Assembly: GCA_049999725.1 (NCBI GenBank)
Contig: JBNGIS010033894.1
Span: forward strand, 143,933-207,932
Origin: Haplomitrium mnioides
Taxonomy: Eukaryota > Marchantiophyta > Haplomitriopsida > Calobryales
Direction of reading: 5' to 3'
DNA: 64,000 bases
This document shows positions 21,750 to 32,536 of this stretch, one piece after another (position 1 is the stretch's first letter; every line of letters begins with the position of its first letter). The translations under genes and the position numbers were made by a program. The notes beneath the pieces are model-generated. The model was not told where the DNA came from. It ran no database searches and worked only from the letters and a program-made list of their open reading frames with translations.

Positions 21750-22800
21750 GCTCATTCTGGTGAGTTATATTTCTTTATTCTTGACCCATTCACTCGTGTG
21801 TCTAACTCTGCTCCATCCAAGGTAACAAGTTGAACAGACCCATTATTAAACACTTGTTGCACAATATAAGGGCCCATCCATCGCATATGTAATTTCTCCG
21901 AAAACAAAGTATATCTATTGTCATATAGCAGAACCAAATCACCCTTTTCAACCTTAATTGGTTTCATTTTTAAGTCATACCTTTCCTTCCAATTCTGTTG
22001 TATTGCTTCAGTCTCTCTCAAGGCTATCAACCTCTGCTCCTCCAATTCAATCAAGTCAAACATCCTGGACTGAAGACTAACCTCATCAAGTAGCCTTTCT
22101 TCCTCACTAATCCTCAAAATAGGAACAGACCATTCAACAAGAACTATTGATTGCATTACATAAACCAAATAAAACGACATTTGTTTCGTAGTTATCTTCT
22201 CAGTAGTTTGGTATGCCCATAGCGCCGAATATAGCTTCTTATCCTAGTCCGTCGAGTGAGCTGCTGTAATCTTGTTAAGAATCATACACAAAACCCCATT
22301 AACCCTTTCAGTTTACCCATTAGCCTTACGATTATAAGGAGTAGTCTTCCTATGCTTAATCATATATAACTCAATCAGCTGGTTAATAACCCCATTCAAG
22401 AAATGTGTACCTTTGTCACTTACCAATTTCAGAGGACATCCAAACCTAGTGATGATATTGTTGAACAGAAATCTGGCCACGGTTGCTCCATCATCCTTCT
22501 TCGTTGCCTGCGCTTCCACCCACTTGGTGGCATAGTCCGTACATACCAAAATATACATGTTCCTATAAGTTTGAGTTACATGAGTGATTGGAGCTACAAA
22601 ATCTATTCCCTATTTTTCGAAAGGAGCTAAAGGAAGTATCAGTATAAGAGGCCAATGACTAGTAGTAGTAGGCTTGCCCACCCTTTGACAAGGGTCACAT
22701 CTAAAAATATATGAACGCACATCCTTGTACATAGTAGGTCACCAATACCCCACAGTCAATATCTTTGCAACAGTATTCTTAAGGGCATAGTGCCCTCTCA
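21750..22800 (-). pseudogene. Gypsy integrase
   Basis: On the minus strand CDPCQRVGKP gives part of the zinc-binding domain. Then come the catalytic core segments LVCTDYATKWVEAQATKK (first D), KLVSDKGTHFLN (second D) and TPYNRKANG (end of core). The C-terminal part continues with ELEEQRLIALRETEAIQQ, GDLVLLYDNRYTLFSEKLHMRWMGPY and a terminal stop near 21752. No chromodomain follows. Stops separate the core from the C-terminal piece. Confidence 0.85.
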
Positions 22801-23508
22801 AAATGTCATCATGGAAAGCAAAATAGCTTTTGAAACTTTTTTTTTCTCCAAACAATGTCTAAGAATTAGGTGTGGCCCCTGTTTATACAACACTCCTTTA
22901 AAAATGGTATAAGGGCCCACTTTAGATATGAAAGCTGCTTTTTCTTCTGCTGATTTCTGTTCTGGAAATTTCAAATGTTGTAAATAATCCCAAATATCAG
23001 CATACCAACTCTCTTGCAGCCTTTCACCTTCTACTCCAAATAGGAGCTCATCATGGAACTCATCCCACTCCCATTCTTCTTCTATACTTCCTGATGTTCG
23101 TGACAAGAAGTCTGCATTACCATGGGTCTTACCTGGGCATACATCGACTTGAAATTCAAATTCATGTAGTAACAACATCCATCTTGCCAATCGTCTCAAC
23201 AAATCTAGTATATTAACCAAATACTTTAATGAATTATGGTCTACATGAAACACAAAAGGATACCCTAATAAGTAATGGGGAAACTTTCTGGCTGAATAAA
23301 CCAGCCCTAATGCTTCTCGCTCAATAATTGAATAGTTCTTCTCTGCTGAAGACAACTTTTGGCTAGCATAATCAATGGCATGGGATGAAACATCTACATA
23401 CACATGGAACTTCTTGCTCCAGTCTGGTGGTTGTAAGATAGGAGCTATTATCAACTTCTCCTTAAGCCTCTTAAATGACTTCTGACACTTTGGTCCCCAC
23501 AAGAACAA
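22801..23508 (-). pseudogene. Gypsy RNase H and connection to integrase
   Basis: A 236-codon open stretch. FLWGPKCQKSFKRLKEKLI is followed by FHVYVDVSSHAIDYASQKLS, YSIIEREALGLVYSARKFPHYL and FHVDHNSLKYLVN, the landmarks of Ty3/gypsy RNase H (D...E...D). The remainder, with ERLQESWYADIWDYL and GPYTIFKGVLYKQG, is the spacer before the integrase zinc finger. Confidence 0.85.
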
Positions 23509-23509
23509 T

Positions 23510-24600
23510 TCTTCAACAAATCTGTCAAAGGAGCAGCAATTTATGCATACTCTTCAATAAATCTTCTATAATACCTTGTCGCTTCCAAGAACTCTCTAAC
23601 CATTGTCACATTGGTAGGCACAGGAATAGATTGAATGACTTTAACCTTATCAACATCGACTTCTATCCCTTGCTGCGATACTCTATGTCCTAGTAAAATT
23701 CCCCTCCTACACTACCAGGAAACATTTCTCAGGATGAAGGCCTAACCCACCCCATCTACACTGCTCAAAAGTTTTTCTCAGATGTTCAGGGTGGTCCTCC
23801 CTCTTACCATACACACAAAAATTGTCTAGGAAAATCTTGATAAACTCCCTCAGATAAGGTTTGAAAATATTCGTCATTACTTGCTAAAATGTAGCAGGTG
23901 CATTGCAAAGTCCAAATGGCATGATGTTATATGCAAAAGTACCCCAATCTGTTGTCAAGGTCGTTTTCTCTCGGTCTGAAGGATGGATGCTAATCTGGTT
24001 ATACCCTAAAAACCCATCTAAGAAAGAATAACATTCATTTCCTGCCACCTGATCTAAGATAGTATCGTTGAAAGGTAGTGGATAAAAATCTTTCTTGGTT
24101 GCTGAGTTCAAACGTCGAAAATCCTGACAGACTCTAATCTTTCCGTTCTTTTTCATAACAATTACTATAGGTGACACCTACTCACTAGAAGGGGCTGGAT
24201 AAATAAAATTTACCTTTAATAACTTTTCCAGCTCCTCTTTAACCAATAGCGAGTACTTTGGGTTAAGGCGGTACTGCTTTGTCTTACTCGGATGGCATCC
24301 TCCTTAAGATAGATTCGATGCTCACACAATTCTGGAGGCACCTCTTTCAGGTCTTCATAAGACCAGGCAAATACGTCCAGATTATCTTGCAATAATTTCT
24401 TGTATTCCCACAATTTTGATTCTGACAAATTGCTAGATATCAATAATTCTCTTTTGTTTGTATCAGTTCCCCCAATCTTCAAGGGAACGTACTGCTGAGC
24501 ACTTACAATCTTTTCAGGTTTCAACTTCTCGAGGAGAACTTCATGATCTTTTTCAGAAGGGAAAGGAAACAGAGCCATCATATCCACCACTTGATGCTCT
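23510..24600 (-). pseudogene. Gypsy reverse transcriptase
   Basis: Landmarks on the minus strand are SPIVIVMKKNGKIRVCQDFR, CYSFLDGFLGYNQI, TTDWGTFAYNIMPFGLCNAP and, near 23825, IFLDNFCVYGKRED. The last is the YxDD box, but its second Asp is Asn (FLDN), a catalytic loss beyond the internal stops. The upstream segment 24216-24590 has SNLSESKLWEYKKLLQDNLD and DVFAWSYEDLKEVPPEL, typical of plant gypsy RT N-termini. Confidence 0.85.
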
Positions 24601-24609
24601 GGCTCACTA

Positions 24610-25500
24610 TGACTCTAATCTATAAACTCTTCATCTGTCACCCCTTCAATAGATCCACTTCTCCCTTGAACTTCCGCACAAAAATCTTCTTCTAGCCTCA
24701 ATAGAGACGTAATCACCTTCTTCATCTCGGTTGACTCAATCCTAAGTTCATTCAAAACCCCTTGGCTGTATTCAAATTTAAAACTTTCATGCCTATTCGA
24801 GAAGTCAGGAGTGTAATCAGTCAAAGACTGGGTTTCACCTTGATACCCGGGTTGGATCCAGGGAAGCACCACCCTTGGCTTCCTCCTGAATCAAACCTTT
24901 TTTCGCCCCCAATCTCTTCAATGACTGTTGCTTGGTACAGCCAGGGCTGTCCCAACAATACCATGTATGTCGACCTGGATTTTGGATCAATTACTGTATA
25001 ATCCAGTACAAAAGCTTTACCCCCAATTATTGTATTAATACCAGTCAGAATGCCCTCTGGTATCAACTTCCTTTGGTCTACCAACCACAGAACTTGTGGA
25101 GTCTTTTCTAAATTAGTAAAACTTAAAGCCTGCGCAGTTTCTAACACCATAATGTTTTTACCAGAACCTCCATCCACTAGCACATCCTTCAAATAACAAC
25201 CATTAAACAAAATTTCAATCGTTGGAGGTCCATACTCAGGAAGCAAATCTAATTTCAAAAGAGAATAAGGTACCTCTGTACTAATGTCCATTAATTCAGA
25301 AAAAGTGTGTATAGGAGGTAAAGAATACCTCCTTCTTTGAGCAGATGACAATCCTCTCAAACGTTTCCTTTGTGGCGCTAATAATTCAAGAACTTGCTCA
25401 ACTATAATATTCGCCAATCTACCCCTAAGGTCCCGGGCTATGTCATACCCCCTCTCTTTTTCTTCCACCTTTCCTATCGTAAAATCTCTAGGCAATGTTG
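24610..25500 (-). pseudogene. Gypsy aspartic protease region
   Basis: A 224-codon open stretch. IEILFNGCYLKDVLVDGGSG contains D-G-G-S-G in place of the usual D-T/S-G, a form seen in Athila/Tat-like elements. It is followed by NIMVLETAQAL and YMVLLGQPWL, matching the protease C-terminal I-L-G-RPWL. It links gag to reverse transcriptase. Confidence 0.75.
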
Positions 25501-27560
25501 GCTTACCCTCTTATGTCTTCAGACTAGAAGCAAAGTGAACTCTTTGCTCTTTCTCATGTTCTGCAAGAGCTGCCTTGGCTTTAGCCTATTTTTGGGCTTT
25601 ATCAATCTATTCTTGGAGGTCTTGCTGAACTTCTCCCTTAATATCTTTGACTGCACTGTAATACTTAGGATCATATTGATCATAATCAGGATCTTTAACA
25701 TCTGGCTGTATACGTATATCTTGTTGGACTGGTTTGTGAATTTTATCCTTCTTACTATTCAGCAAGTCTTTCTCTTTCTTGAGATTTTGCTAGGCCCTGG
25801 TGCACACTTTGTAGCACTCAACATTGTCTGCATCAGTTTCCACTAGTCTCAACTGCTCTTCTAGTGGGGCAGTATTGGTTTCCACATATTTTACTACATC
25901 TTGATTGCTAGTGGTTCTGGGTATTATGCTTCAGTATATCCGCTCTTTCTATAGTTGGTACATAGAGGCACATACCCTAACTGCTTCCTAGGATTCGGAC
26001 ACGCGTTAGCAAAATGTTCCAGACTTCCACAGTTGTAACAACCTGTGAACCTCATGCCCCTTCCCTAGGCTGTAATTCCTTGTCCCATCGGAACACCACT
26101 CATTTGTTGTCTTATTGGATAATGATTAAGTTGACCTTGGTTCTGAACCATAGGTCCTGTCATTGGGTAAGGAAATCCCGGTTGAGAGGATGGATATACA
26201 CGCTCCATTGGTTAGCCTCTACCTTGCTGTATTGTATAACAAGGCTGGTTGGGATCCTACATGAAATACTCCTCTCGCCCATCTTCAACCCAATATCCTC
26301 CTGTACTGACGAATCTAGCATTGGTTGGATACCAACACTCTAGCTCTATATGCCCTTGCTTTTTACATTGAGTACACCACATGCTAGCACGCTGCTCAGG
26401 AATCGGTCTCCTTTTTGCCTGCTTAGCAGCCTGCCTAACTGCCAACCTCTCCATCTCCTTGGTAAGCTGGTCTACTGCCTGCTTCCCCAGACAAGTACTT
26501 GATTTCTTCTTTGAAGTCCTTTTCTTCCCTCTCTCAGATTTAGAGAAAGTAAGGGATTCGGTTATGGATTCCTCATTGAATTCAGAGTCACAAGAACTAG
26601 AAGAAGTTTCCCTTTTCTTACCCTTCTTCTTACTCTTGGCCTTCTTATCTCTCTTTCTTTTCTCCTGCCTTTACTAGAATTAGATGACTCAGAGGATGAG
26701 GAAGAACCTTTTTCCACCAGCTGGGCTGTCTCATACACTTCCATCGCAACAACTATTGCAGCTAGTGTAGTTGCTCCTATCTGACGTACATAACGACTTT
26801 CCTTCTTACTCAGCCCTTTCAGGTACCATTCTAGTTCAACCATGGGACTGCTAGGCATAGCCAACTTCTGTTGCATCAACTTAAAACACTGGGTGTATCG
26901 CCTCACAAATTCCCTCTTTCTCTTCTTAATCTTAGATAACTTCGTGAGCAATCTGGTAGTGTATGTTGCTCCACTTAACTCAATTATCAAGGCATCTCTA
27001 AAAAGCAATCCAAGTAGGGTAGATTATTGTTAAACTCGTATACCAGTCTTGTGCCTTCCCTCTGAGTAACGCTTTGATCATTCTTAGACGGTCAAAGTCA
27101 TTATCTTCATTATTGGCTCGATTGATACTCTCAAACTGTTTCAACCAAGCATCTACGTCCTCCCCTCTTTTCCCCTTGAATACTTTATACTTCATTCTGG
27201 TCTTACCTAAAGAACCTCCAATTGCTGGTTCTGGTCCTGACATCTTAACACTACTAGTCACTGGTTGTAAATAGGAAAATTGAGAATAAATAGGTGTCAC
27301 TAACGCAGGTGAAGCTACAGGACTACTACTAATACTGGAACTAGTATTTTCTACTGGAAAGTTGTTTACTGGATCTGAACTAGGTATTTCTAAACTGGCT
27401 AGAGGTTTTGGTAATAACCTTGATAGAGGAAGTTCAGCGCTAGTAGGATTACTAGAATTTCTCTGGAACAGGTTTGTCCTACCAACTGAAGCTAACTGTT
27501 CTTCTACTACTGCAGGTCTTGCAAATACTAAACCAACAGCCTGTAAAAACAAAGGCCTAG
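25501..27560 (-). pseudogene. Gypsy gag with two CCHC knuckles
   Basis: The capsid-like part (26998-27552 and 26562-27008) has DVDAWLKQFESINRAN, RMIKALLRGKAQDWYTSL and KKRKREFVRRYTQCFKLMQQ, typical of Retrotrans_gag. Two zinc knuckles follow: CTQCKKQGHIELEC (about 26370) and CYNCGSLEHFANAC (about 26020), each C-x2-C-x4-H-x4-C. Frameshifts and stops interrupt it. Confidence 0.8.
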
Positions 27561-28148
27561 CTGAGGAACTAGTTTTGCCTACCTCTCTATTTCTATGGAT
27601 ATTGAATGTATATAGAGGTGTCCCAATTCTAAGCTCTTGAACTGGACTACTAAAAGGACACTCCTTTCTTCACTCCCTATGTGTCCTAACCAATGGTTCT
27701 CTAACAATTGTCTAGATTCTCTACGACCTTCCCAATATTGGAGATTAGCTGCAGCTTGCTTCAGCAACTCTCTTCTCTTTCCTGGTTCTGATTTTCCCTC
27801 ACTTTGTTCTCATCAGGGTTTGAGTCAGTGGACTGCCACATGACCTCTTTAATCCATTCTTGTCATGGATCTCACATGGCATATACATCTGAAAACTAAG
27901 GCTATCACATAAACAACCAGGTTACTTGTCCTTGGGTGCAGTTTGGCTTTTCTATGTTTCAGATTCCTTGGCCCAGGAATCCTAGAACCAGCACTCTCAT
28001 GCTCCCAATACAATAGTTTATTACTGTGATTCCTACCCTGCAACAATTCAGAGCCTCTCTTTTAATCAAGTTTCAGAAGGACTCTTCATTGGTCCTTTCA
28101 CTTCTCAAAAGTGATCTATGAAGACAATTATAGAAACTAATATAACTC
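27561..28148 (-). other. Gypsy leader region
   Basis: Lies between gag and the primer-binding site. It has short open stretches only and no recognised domain. Confidence 0.5.
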
Positions 28149-28168
28149 CTTGGCAACGGCACCAAGAA
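28149..28168 (-). other. Gypsy primer-binding site, tRNA-Asp-like
   Basis: On the minus strand, directly inside the 5' LTR (...GCAACA), the sequence reads TTCTTGGTGCCGTTGCCAAG. The core TGG(C/T)GCCGTTGCC is the form complementary to the 3' end of plant tRNA-Asp that is used by Athila/Tat elements (family knowledge). Confidence 0.75.
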
Positions 28169-31100
28169 TGTTGCAGCCCTCTTTGGAGTATTCCAAATCA
28201 AACTACATTGATAAAGTATCGAACCCACAGGGAGCAAAGCATTTCTGTTTTGTCTTTATGATTTTCTGCCACTTCGAGTTTTAAAGGCAAAGTGAACCAA
28301 AAACTTCCTAGACCAGCCCTTCCTAGACCTGATCCTGTTTGATCTTACCTTTCCCACTCAGCTTCTACAATGACTAGCAGACCCCTGCCTGCTACTCGTT
28401 GTCACATACTAATTTTGGAATCTACTGCAGTATTCTTAGAACAACCAAATTAATCTATTTTTTCAAGCAACCAACAGACTTTAAGTTTAGGAAAAAGAAT
28501 GCCTTCACACTTACATCAGCATATGAATTCTAAGTGCAACCTCCATTTTTCCTAGACACTCTTTGCTACTGCACACTCGTAGAGAAATCCACCAAACAAT
28601 TCAAAAATCAAATGAACATAAAAAACGTAATAAGGAAGCCACCCATGTACTCCTCTGGCATGCCCTTCACAATATTCGATTTGCTTTTTGCTATTGATTA
28701 CTGCACAGCTCGCCAATTCTTCATCCACAATCACATTTGAATTTTGATCTCATTACATGTCCTCAAATACAGCTGCCACCAGCACTTAACAACAGGGGGC
28801 TCTTCAAAAGAAACATAGAAACTTTATAAAATGAAGAATAACAATAATACACATCTATTCATCTCCAAGGAAGTAAGGCCAGCCTACTAGACTTATGCCT
28901 CCTCGCAACTAACCCTGTCTTACAACTAAACTAACAACTAACTATGGTAATCTAACTACTGCTAGTAAGAAAAACTAATTTCTATAACTATTACTAACAC
29001 TAACTTGTCTAATCACACATTTCTAACTATACTACTCTATCTAACATGCTATAGATAATATATTTTTACCACCTGCTCCTGAAGCATGCACCTCCTCTAT
29101 TTCTTGACATAACCCAGAGCTCTCTAGATCATTCTTGTAAACTGATCTCTTTAGACCCTCCTCTCAGAGCAAAAAAAAAACTAACTCTAACTTCCCCTCA
29201 TCACTAGAACAAAAGCTATTAATAGTTCCTGAAAAGAAAATTAAACTTCTTTACTAATTCACTAACTCTCTTCAACCGCCTTCAACAAACTTCCAATCAA
29301 GACCGAATTGGCGACAAGTCACCCCTTTGGCCACTCGACCTTCTCACTCTTCACCTAGCTTGTTATAAGAACATTGGATGGCTCCTTCACAACATAACTT
29401 CTTTGTATCGTCGTATAAGAACAATGTATCAATCCTCGTTTAAGTTAACTCGTCGAAAACTCGAGGAAAGAACAACACACGTCTAGGCTTCCTTCACTAA
29501 CTTGTGAAAAAGTTTGATGTAAGAACGACAAAGAAACACCTTTGACACCAGTTCCTCGAATTTTCCGCACTTACCCGTCAAACTTTCATCTGGTGCATCT
29601 AGTCCGTTTTGAACTTTCAAACTCATCCTTTCCTCAGTCTGGAGCTTCGATAGATCACCCTTTCGGCTGATCATTCATTGCTCTCTGCGATTCTTCACAT
29701 GAGATATTGTCCAATCCACTCTTCCACAACGGATCCCTCTTAAATAGGCTCCCCACTACGGATACCCACACGGACACCTTCATCGGATCCACTTTAACTA
29801 GGGTCTCCACTTCGGAGGCACCATCGGAACCACCTTAATCGAGCTCTCCACTTATGATGGTTACTTTCCGATCTGATTCTTGGATCCGCACGGAAGCTCG
29901 ATATAGGAATTGTGTAGAGTTCCTCTTCTCACTAACACGGCCGGACCTTGAATTTTCAAATCCTTCATCAATTTCACCTCCTCACAACTGCATTCCTTCT
30001 CTAACTTGATTTCTGCAACGGATTCTTCCCAAGTCGACATAGCTGGTCAATTCTCCTTAGGGATCTTCTTCGTTGTTCCAACTTCTTGCCATTATTTCTC
30101 TCAATAAATCTGAAGCACTTTCATCCTTATCCCAAAGCTCCACCACTTCATGCACATTTGTTAAAGCTCTGCTCGACTTTGCTTCATATTTGCAGCTCTT
30201 CTTTCGTAGTTGGGACCTTTTTCTCCATCGCAAAGGCTTTTCTTCCGCATTTCTAAGCATCCGACATTCCTCTTTGCAGCATGTCAATCCATAGCACAGA
30301 TTTCATCATTGCACAGGCTGATCGTCGCAGTTTAATTCTTTGTTCAAAACACTTCCTCGCTAGTCTTTGCTTCGTAGGGGGTTTCTTCATAACTACAGAT
30401 CTTTGATTGGAATTTTCGTCAATAAACTTCCATCATTGTGTAACTTTGTCGCAAGGACATTCTCAAAGAGCTGAAAGCAAAGATGTTCATGCAGAAACCT
30501 CCACCGCAACTGGTTGATCTCCTCTACTTTAAGTGCCAAATCTAATCCTGCCATCCATTGAACTACTCACAACCACAAGTAAGAACTAAGTTAACATGAT
30601 CAAATTCCTCCATGAAATCATCAGCAATCGATCAGACTCATGGAATCAAGCGAATCGATCCATCGCTTCTGCATCATAGCACTCCCAAGCTCGTTGAATG
30701 ACAGCTCTCCATTTATCCCATAAACATTCTTCCACAAACTTGTATTTGTATATAAGTCATTTTCTCTCTCTTTCTTTTGAGAGGCATCCCCTTATAGGAT
30801 ATAAGGCCACTGCATCTTTCATGTGCATCTGGACGGATCTAGTTCACGGCACAGGGCAAACTGTCCTTCGACTCAACAAGTTAGATACTAGGGAGTAGTC
30901 TAGAGTAATTTAGAGACCAGCCGACCTTCAATACTTAAGGTAGTTTTAGCATTTTTTCTTTTTATTTTATTTTACTTCTAATAATTCAAATATCTTCCCT
31001 TGTCTATTCTACTGTAGCCTAATCTTCTATTTTAATAAAAATGAATAAACAAAACTCATTATCAAACTGCATAATCACCTTCCTCATTGTATCTCTTACC

Positions 31101-31290
31101 TTCAGCTATCCTTATCACTTCCCCTGAAATAGGACAAAGTTGCCACAACAACAAAAAAACATGATGATCATTCCAACATGACTAGATTACTCCATTTCTC
31201 CTCTTCATCACCTTTCTAGGCCGTCATTAATAACACTTGAGCTATCTTTAGATCGTTTTCAATTTCTTGCCCCTGAAGTGCACTCTCACA
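28169..31290 (-). repeat. Gypsy 5' LTR (right copy)
   Basis: Partner of 18573-21716. It starts TGTTGCAGCCCTC and ends CACTCTCACA and is followed by the GGGTT target duplication. It has scattered substitutions and small indels against the left copy. Confidence 0.9.
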
Positions 31291-31295
31291 GGGTT

Positions 31296-32270
31296 CGTAT
31301 ACTCTAGTTTCGAAAAAGAACGGGTGTACACGCTAGTGTTGTCTCCTCTGCTGGATAGTTCCTAGCAAAGAAAATGGAGAAGACAAGAGTCTCATGAAGA
31401 ACTGCAGATTGAAATAGTGAAGAAAGATCACAATGGAAACATAACAAAAGAGGAGAGTATGACCTGATAGGTGTTGCTGTCGAAGAGTATGAGGGGTAAA
31501 CAGCTTCAGCCTATCATAAGTGAGGAACAAAGAAAGACAAACAAGGAGGATACAATGTAGGTTGGCCTCGGACAAGTGTAGAATGATGTGGTGCTTTGCT
31601 GGAGTCAACGAGTAAAGAAGGCAGTGAACCAATGCTCTGTGGATGTCGTCAAATAGAGGGAAACAAAAGAAATGAGCAGTCATCCGTGAGGTTGTAGTAG
31701 GGAGTGATGTGGTCAAGTAGAGAGCAAAGGGTCTTCAAGTGGGTAACACAAAGTGTCACTAAGTATAAGCGCCAATATCCACCAAGCAAAAAGATAAGAG
31801 GTTCGCTGAACAGGGAACACGAGGTTGCTAAGTAAATGAACCGAGCGTCGTCAAACCTAAGAGTGAGGATTTGTCAAACAAGGGAGCAAGAAGTTGCCAA
31901 GCAAAACATCAAGCTACGGTGGCTTTGAAAATGAGCAAAATGTTTGAACAAGGAGCTAGGGTTGTGAAGGTGAGTGCGCCCTAGTTTGTACGGGAGGTTT
32001 TCAAAAGGAAACAAAAAAAAATGAATGAGAAGCAAATGGTGAGAGGGAAAAAATAAATAAAAGAGAGGCAATACTTGAGACAGATGTGCATTAGAAAAAA
32101 AGGTAAGGAAAAAGGTGTCGCCGTACAGAATTGGAGAAAAAGTTCAGCGCCGAGAGAAAGAAAATATGAGTACGCAAAATGACAAGCATGTGGGAGCTTT
32201 CTGAGGTGTTGGTGCAAATGGAGCATATGCAGAAGAAAATATTTCTGTAGAGTCTATTGTGTTGATAACG
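31296..32270 (-). other. Copia leader, distal half, with primer-binding site
   Basis: Non-coding continuation of the copia leader beyond the gypsy insertion. Directly inside the 5' LTR the minus strand reads CGTTATCAACAC, the same motif (CGTTATCAGCAC) that follows the LTR of the truncated copia at 56097, so it is the priming site of this copia lineage. A 127-codon frame at 31333-31716 matches nothing I recognise. Confidence 0.6.
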
Positions 32271-32378
32271 TGTTATCGTATGAGCACCACACATATACAC
32301 ACTTGAGTCTCCAAGATGAATGAGTAGAATAGATCATGGATAACTACTTACTTAGGGTATATTTATGTTCCTATAACA
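32271..32378 (-). repeat. Copia 5' LTR (108 bp)
   Basis: On the minus strand TGTTATAGGAAC...GATAACA. It is homologous to 8066-8173 and flanked on the right by TAAAC. Confidence 0.8.
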
Positions 32379-32536
32379 TAAACCAATTTTTGAGTTTAAT
32401 ATTTTCTAATGAAAATTTTTGTAACTATCAAAAGATGTAACTTTTGAAGAAATTTTTTTTTAAAAACAATTTCGAATGCGAAATATAATAGGAACTCAAT
32501 AGCGGTTCTTGGTTCAAAGTAGCGGTTGTTAACCAT
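32379..32536 (+). mobile_element. Displaced right end of transposon copy A
   Basis: Continues the methyltransferase-side tail of copy A (7297-8065) across the copia insertion. It ends in AGCGGTTCTTGGTTCAAAG and TAGCGGTTGTT (about 32498-32534), the inverse complement of the left terminus of E/B at 35761-35797. The orientation places the element interior to the left, as expected for copy A. Confidence 0.7.

Larger units (their letters stand above)
18573..31290 (-). mobile_element. Ty3/gypsy retrotransposon, Athila/Tat-like, with long LTRs
   Basis: Complete minus-strand gypsy element bounded by LTRs of 3144 bp (18573-21716) and 3122 bp (28169-31290), both TGT(C/T)GCAGCCCTC...CACTCTCACA. A perfect 5-bp target duplication GGGTT lies at 18568-18572 and 31291-31295. 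Internal order on the minus strand is gag (two CCHC knuckles), protease, reverse transcriptase, RNase H, integrase. The primer-binding site resembles the tRNA-Asp type, and no chromodomain was seen after integrase; both fit the Athila/Tat group. The LTRs differ at many scattered positions and pol has stops, so it is old and inactive. Confidence 0.9.
8066..32378 (-). mobile_element. Ty1/copia LTR retrotransposon, nested host of two insertions
   Basis: Minus-strand copia element with short LTRs (3' LTR 8066-8173, 5' LTR 32271-32378). Target duplications are CAAAC (8061-8065) and TAAAC (32379-32383), differing at one base. Internal order on the minus strand is leader, gag with CCHC knuckle, protease, GAG-pre-integrase, integrase, reverse transcriptase, RNase H: the copia order. 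A 3.7-kb solo LTR interrupts the reverse transcriptase and a 12.7-kb gypsy element interrupts the leader. Removing both insertions leaves about 7.9 kb. Many stops make it inactive. It is inserted in the tail of transposon copy A, whose end resumes at 32379. Confidence 0.8.

Noticed and set aside
25394-25846. 150-residue hydrophobic plus-strand frame as a membrane protein
   Set aside because: It is antisense to the gypsy gag-protease region, whose minus-strand domains are recognisable.
31333-31716. 127-residue frame as a gene
   Set aside because: It lies in the copia leader; no domain, low-complexity composition, no counterpart elsewhere in the window.
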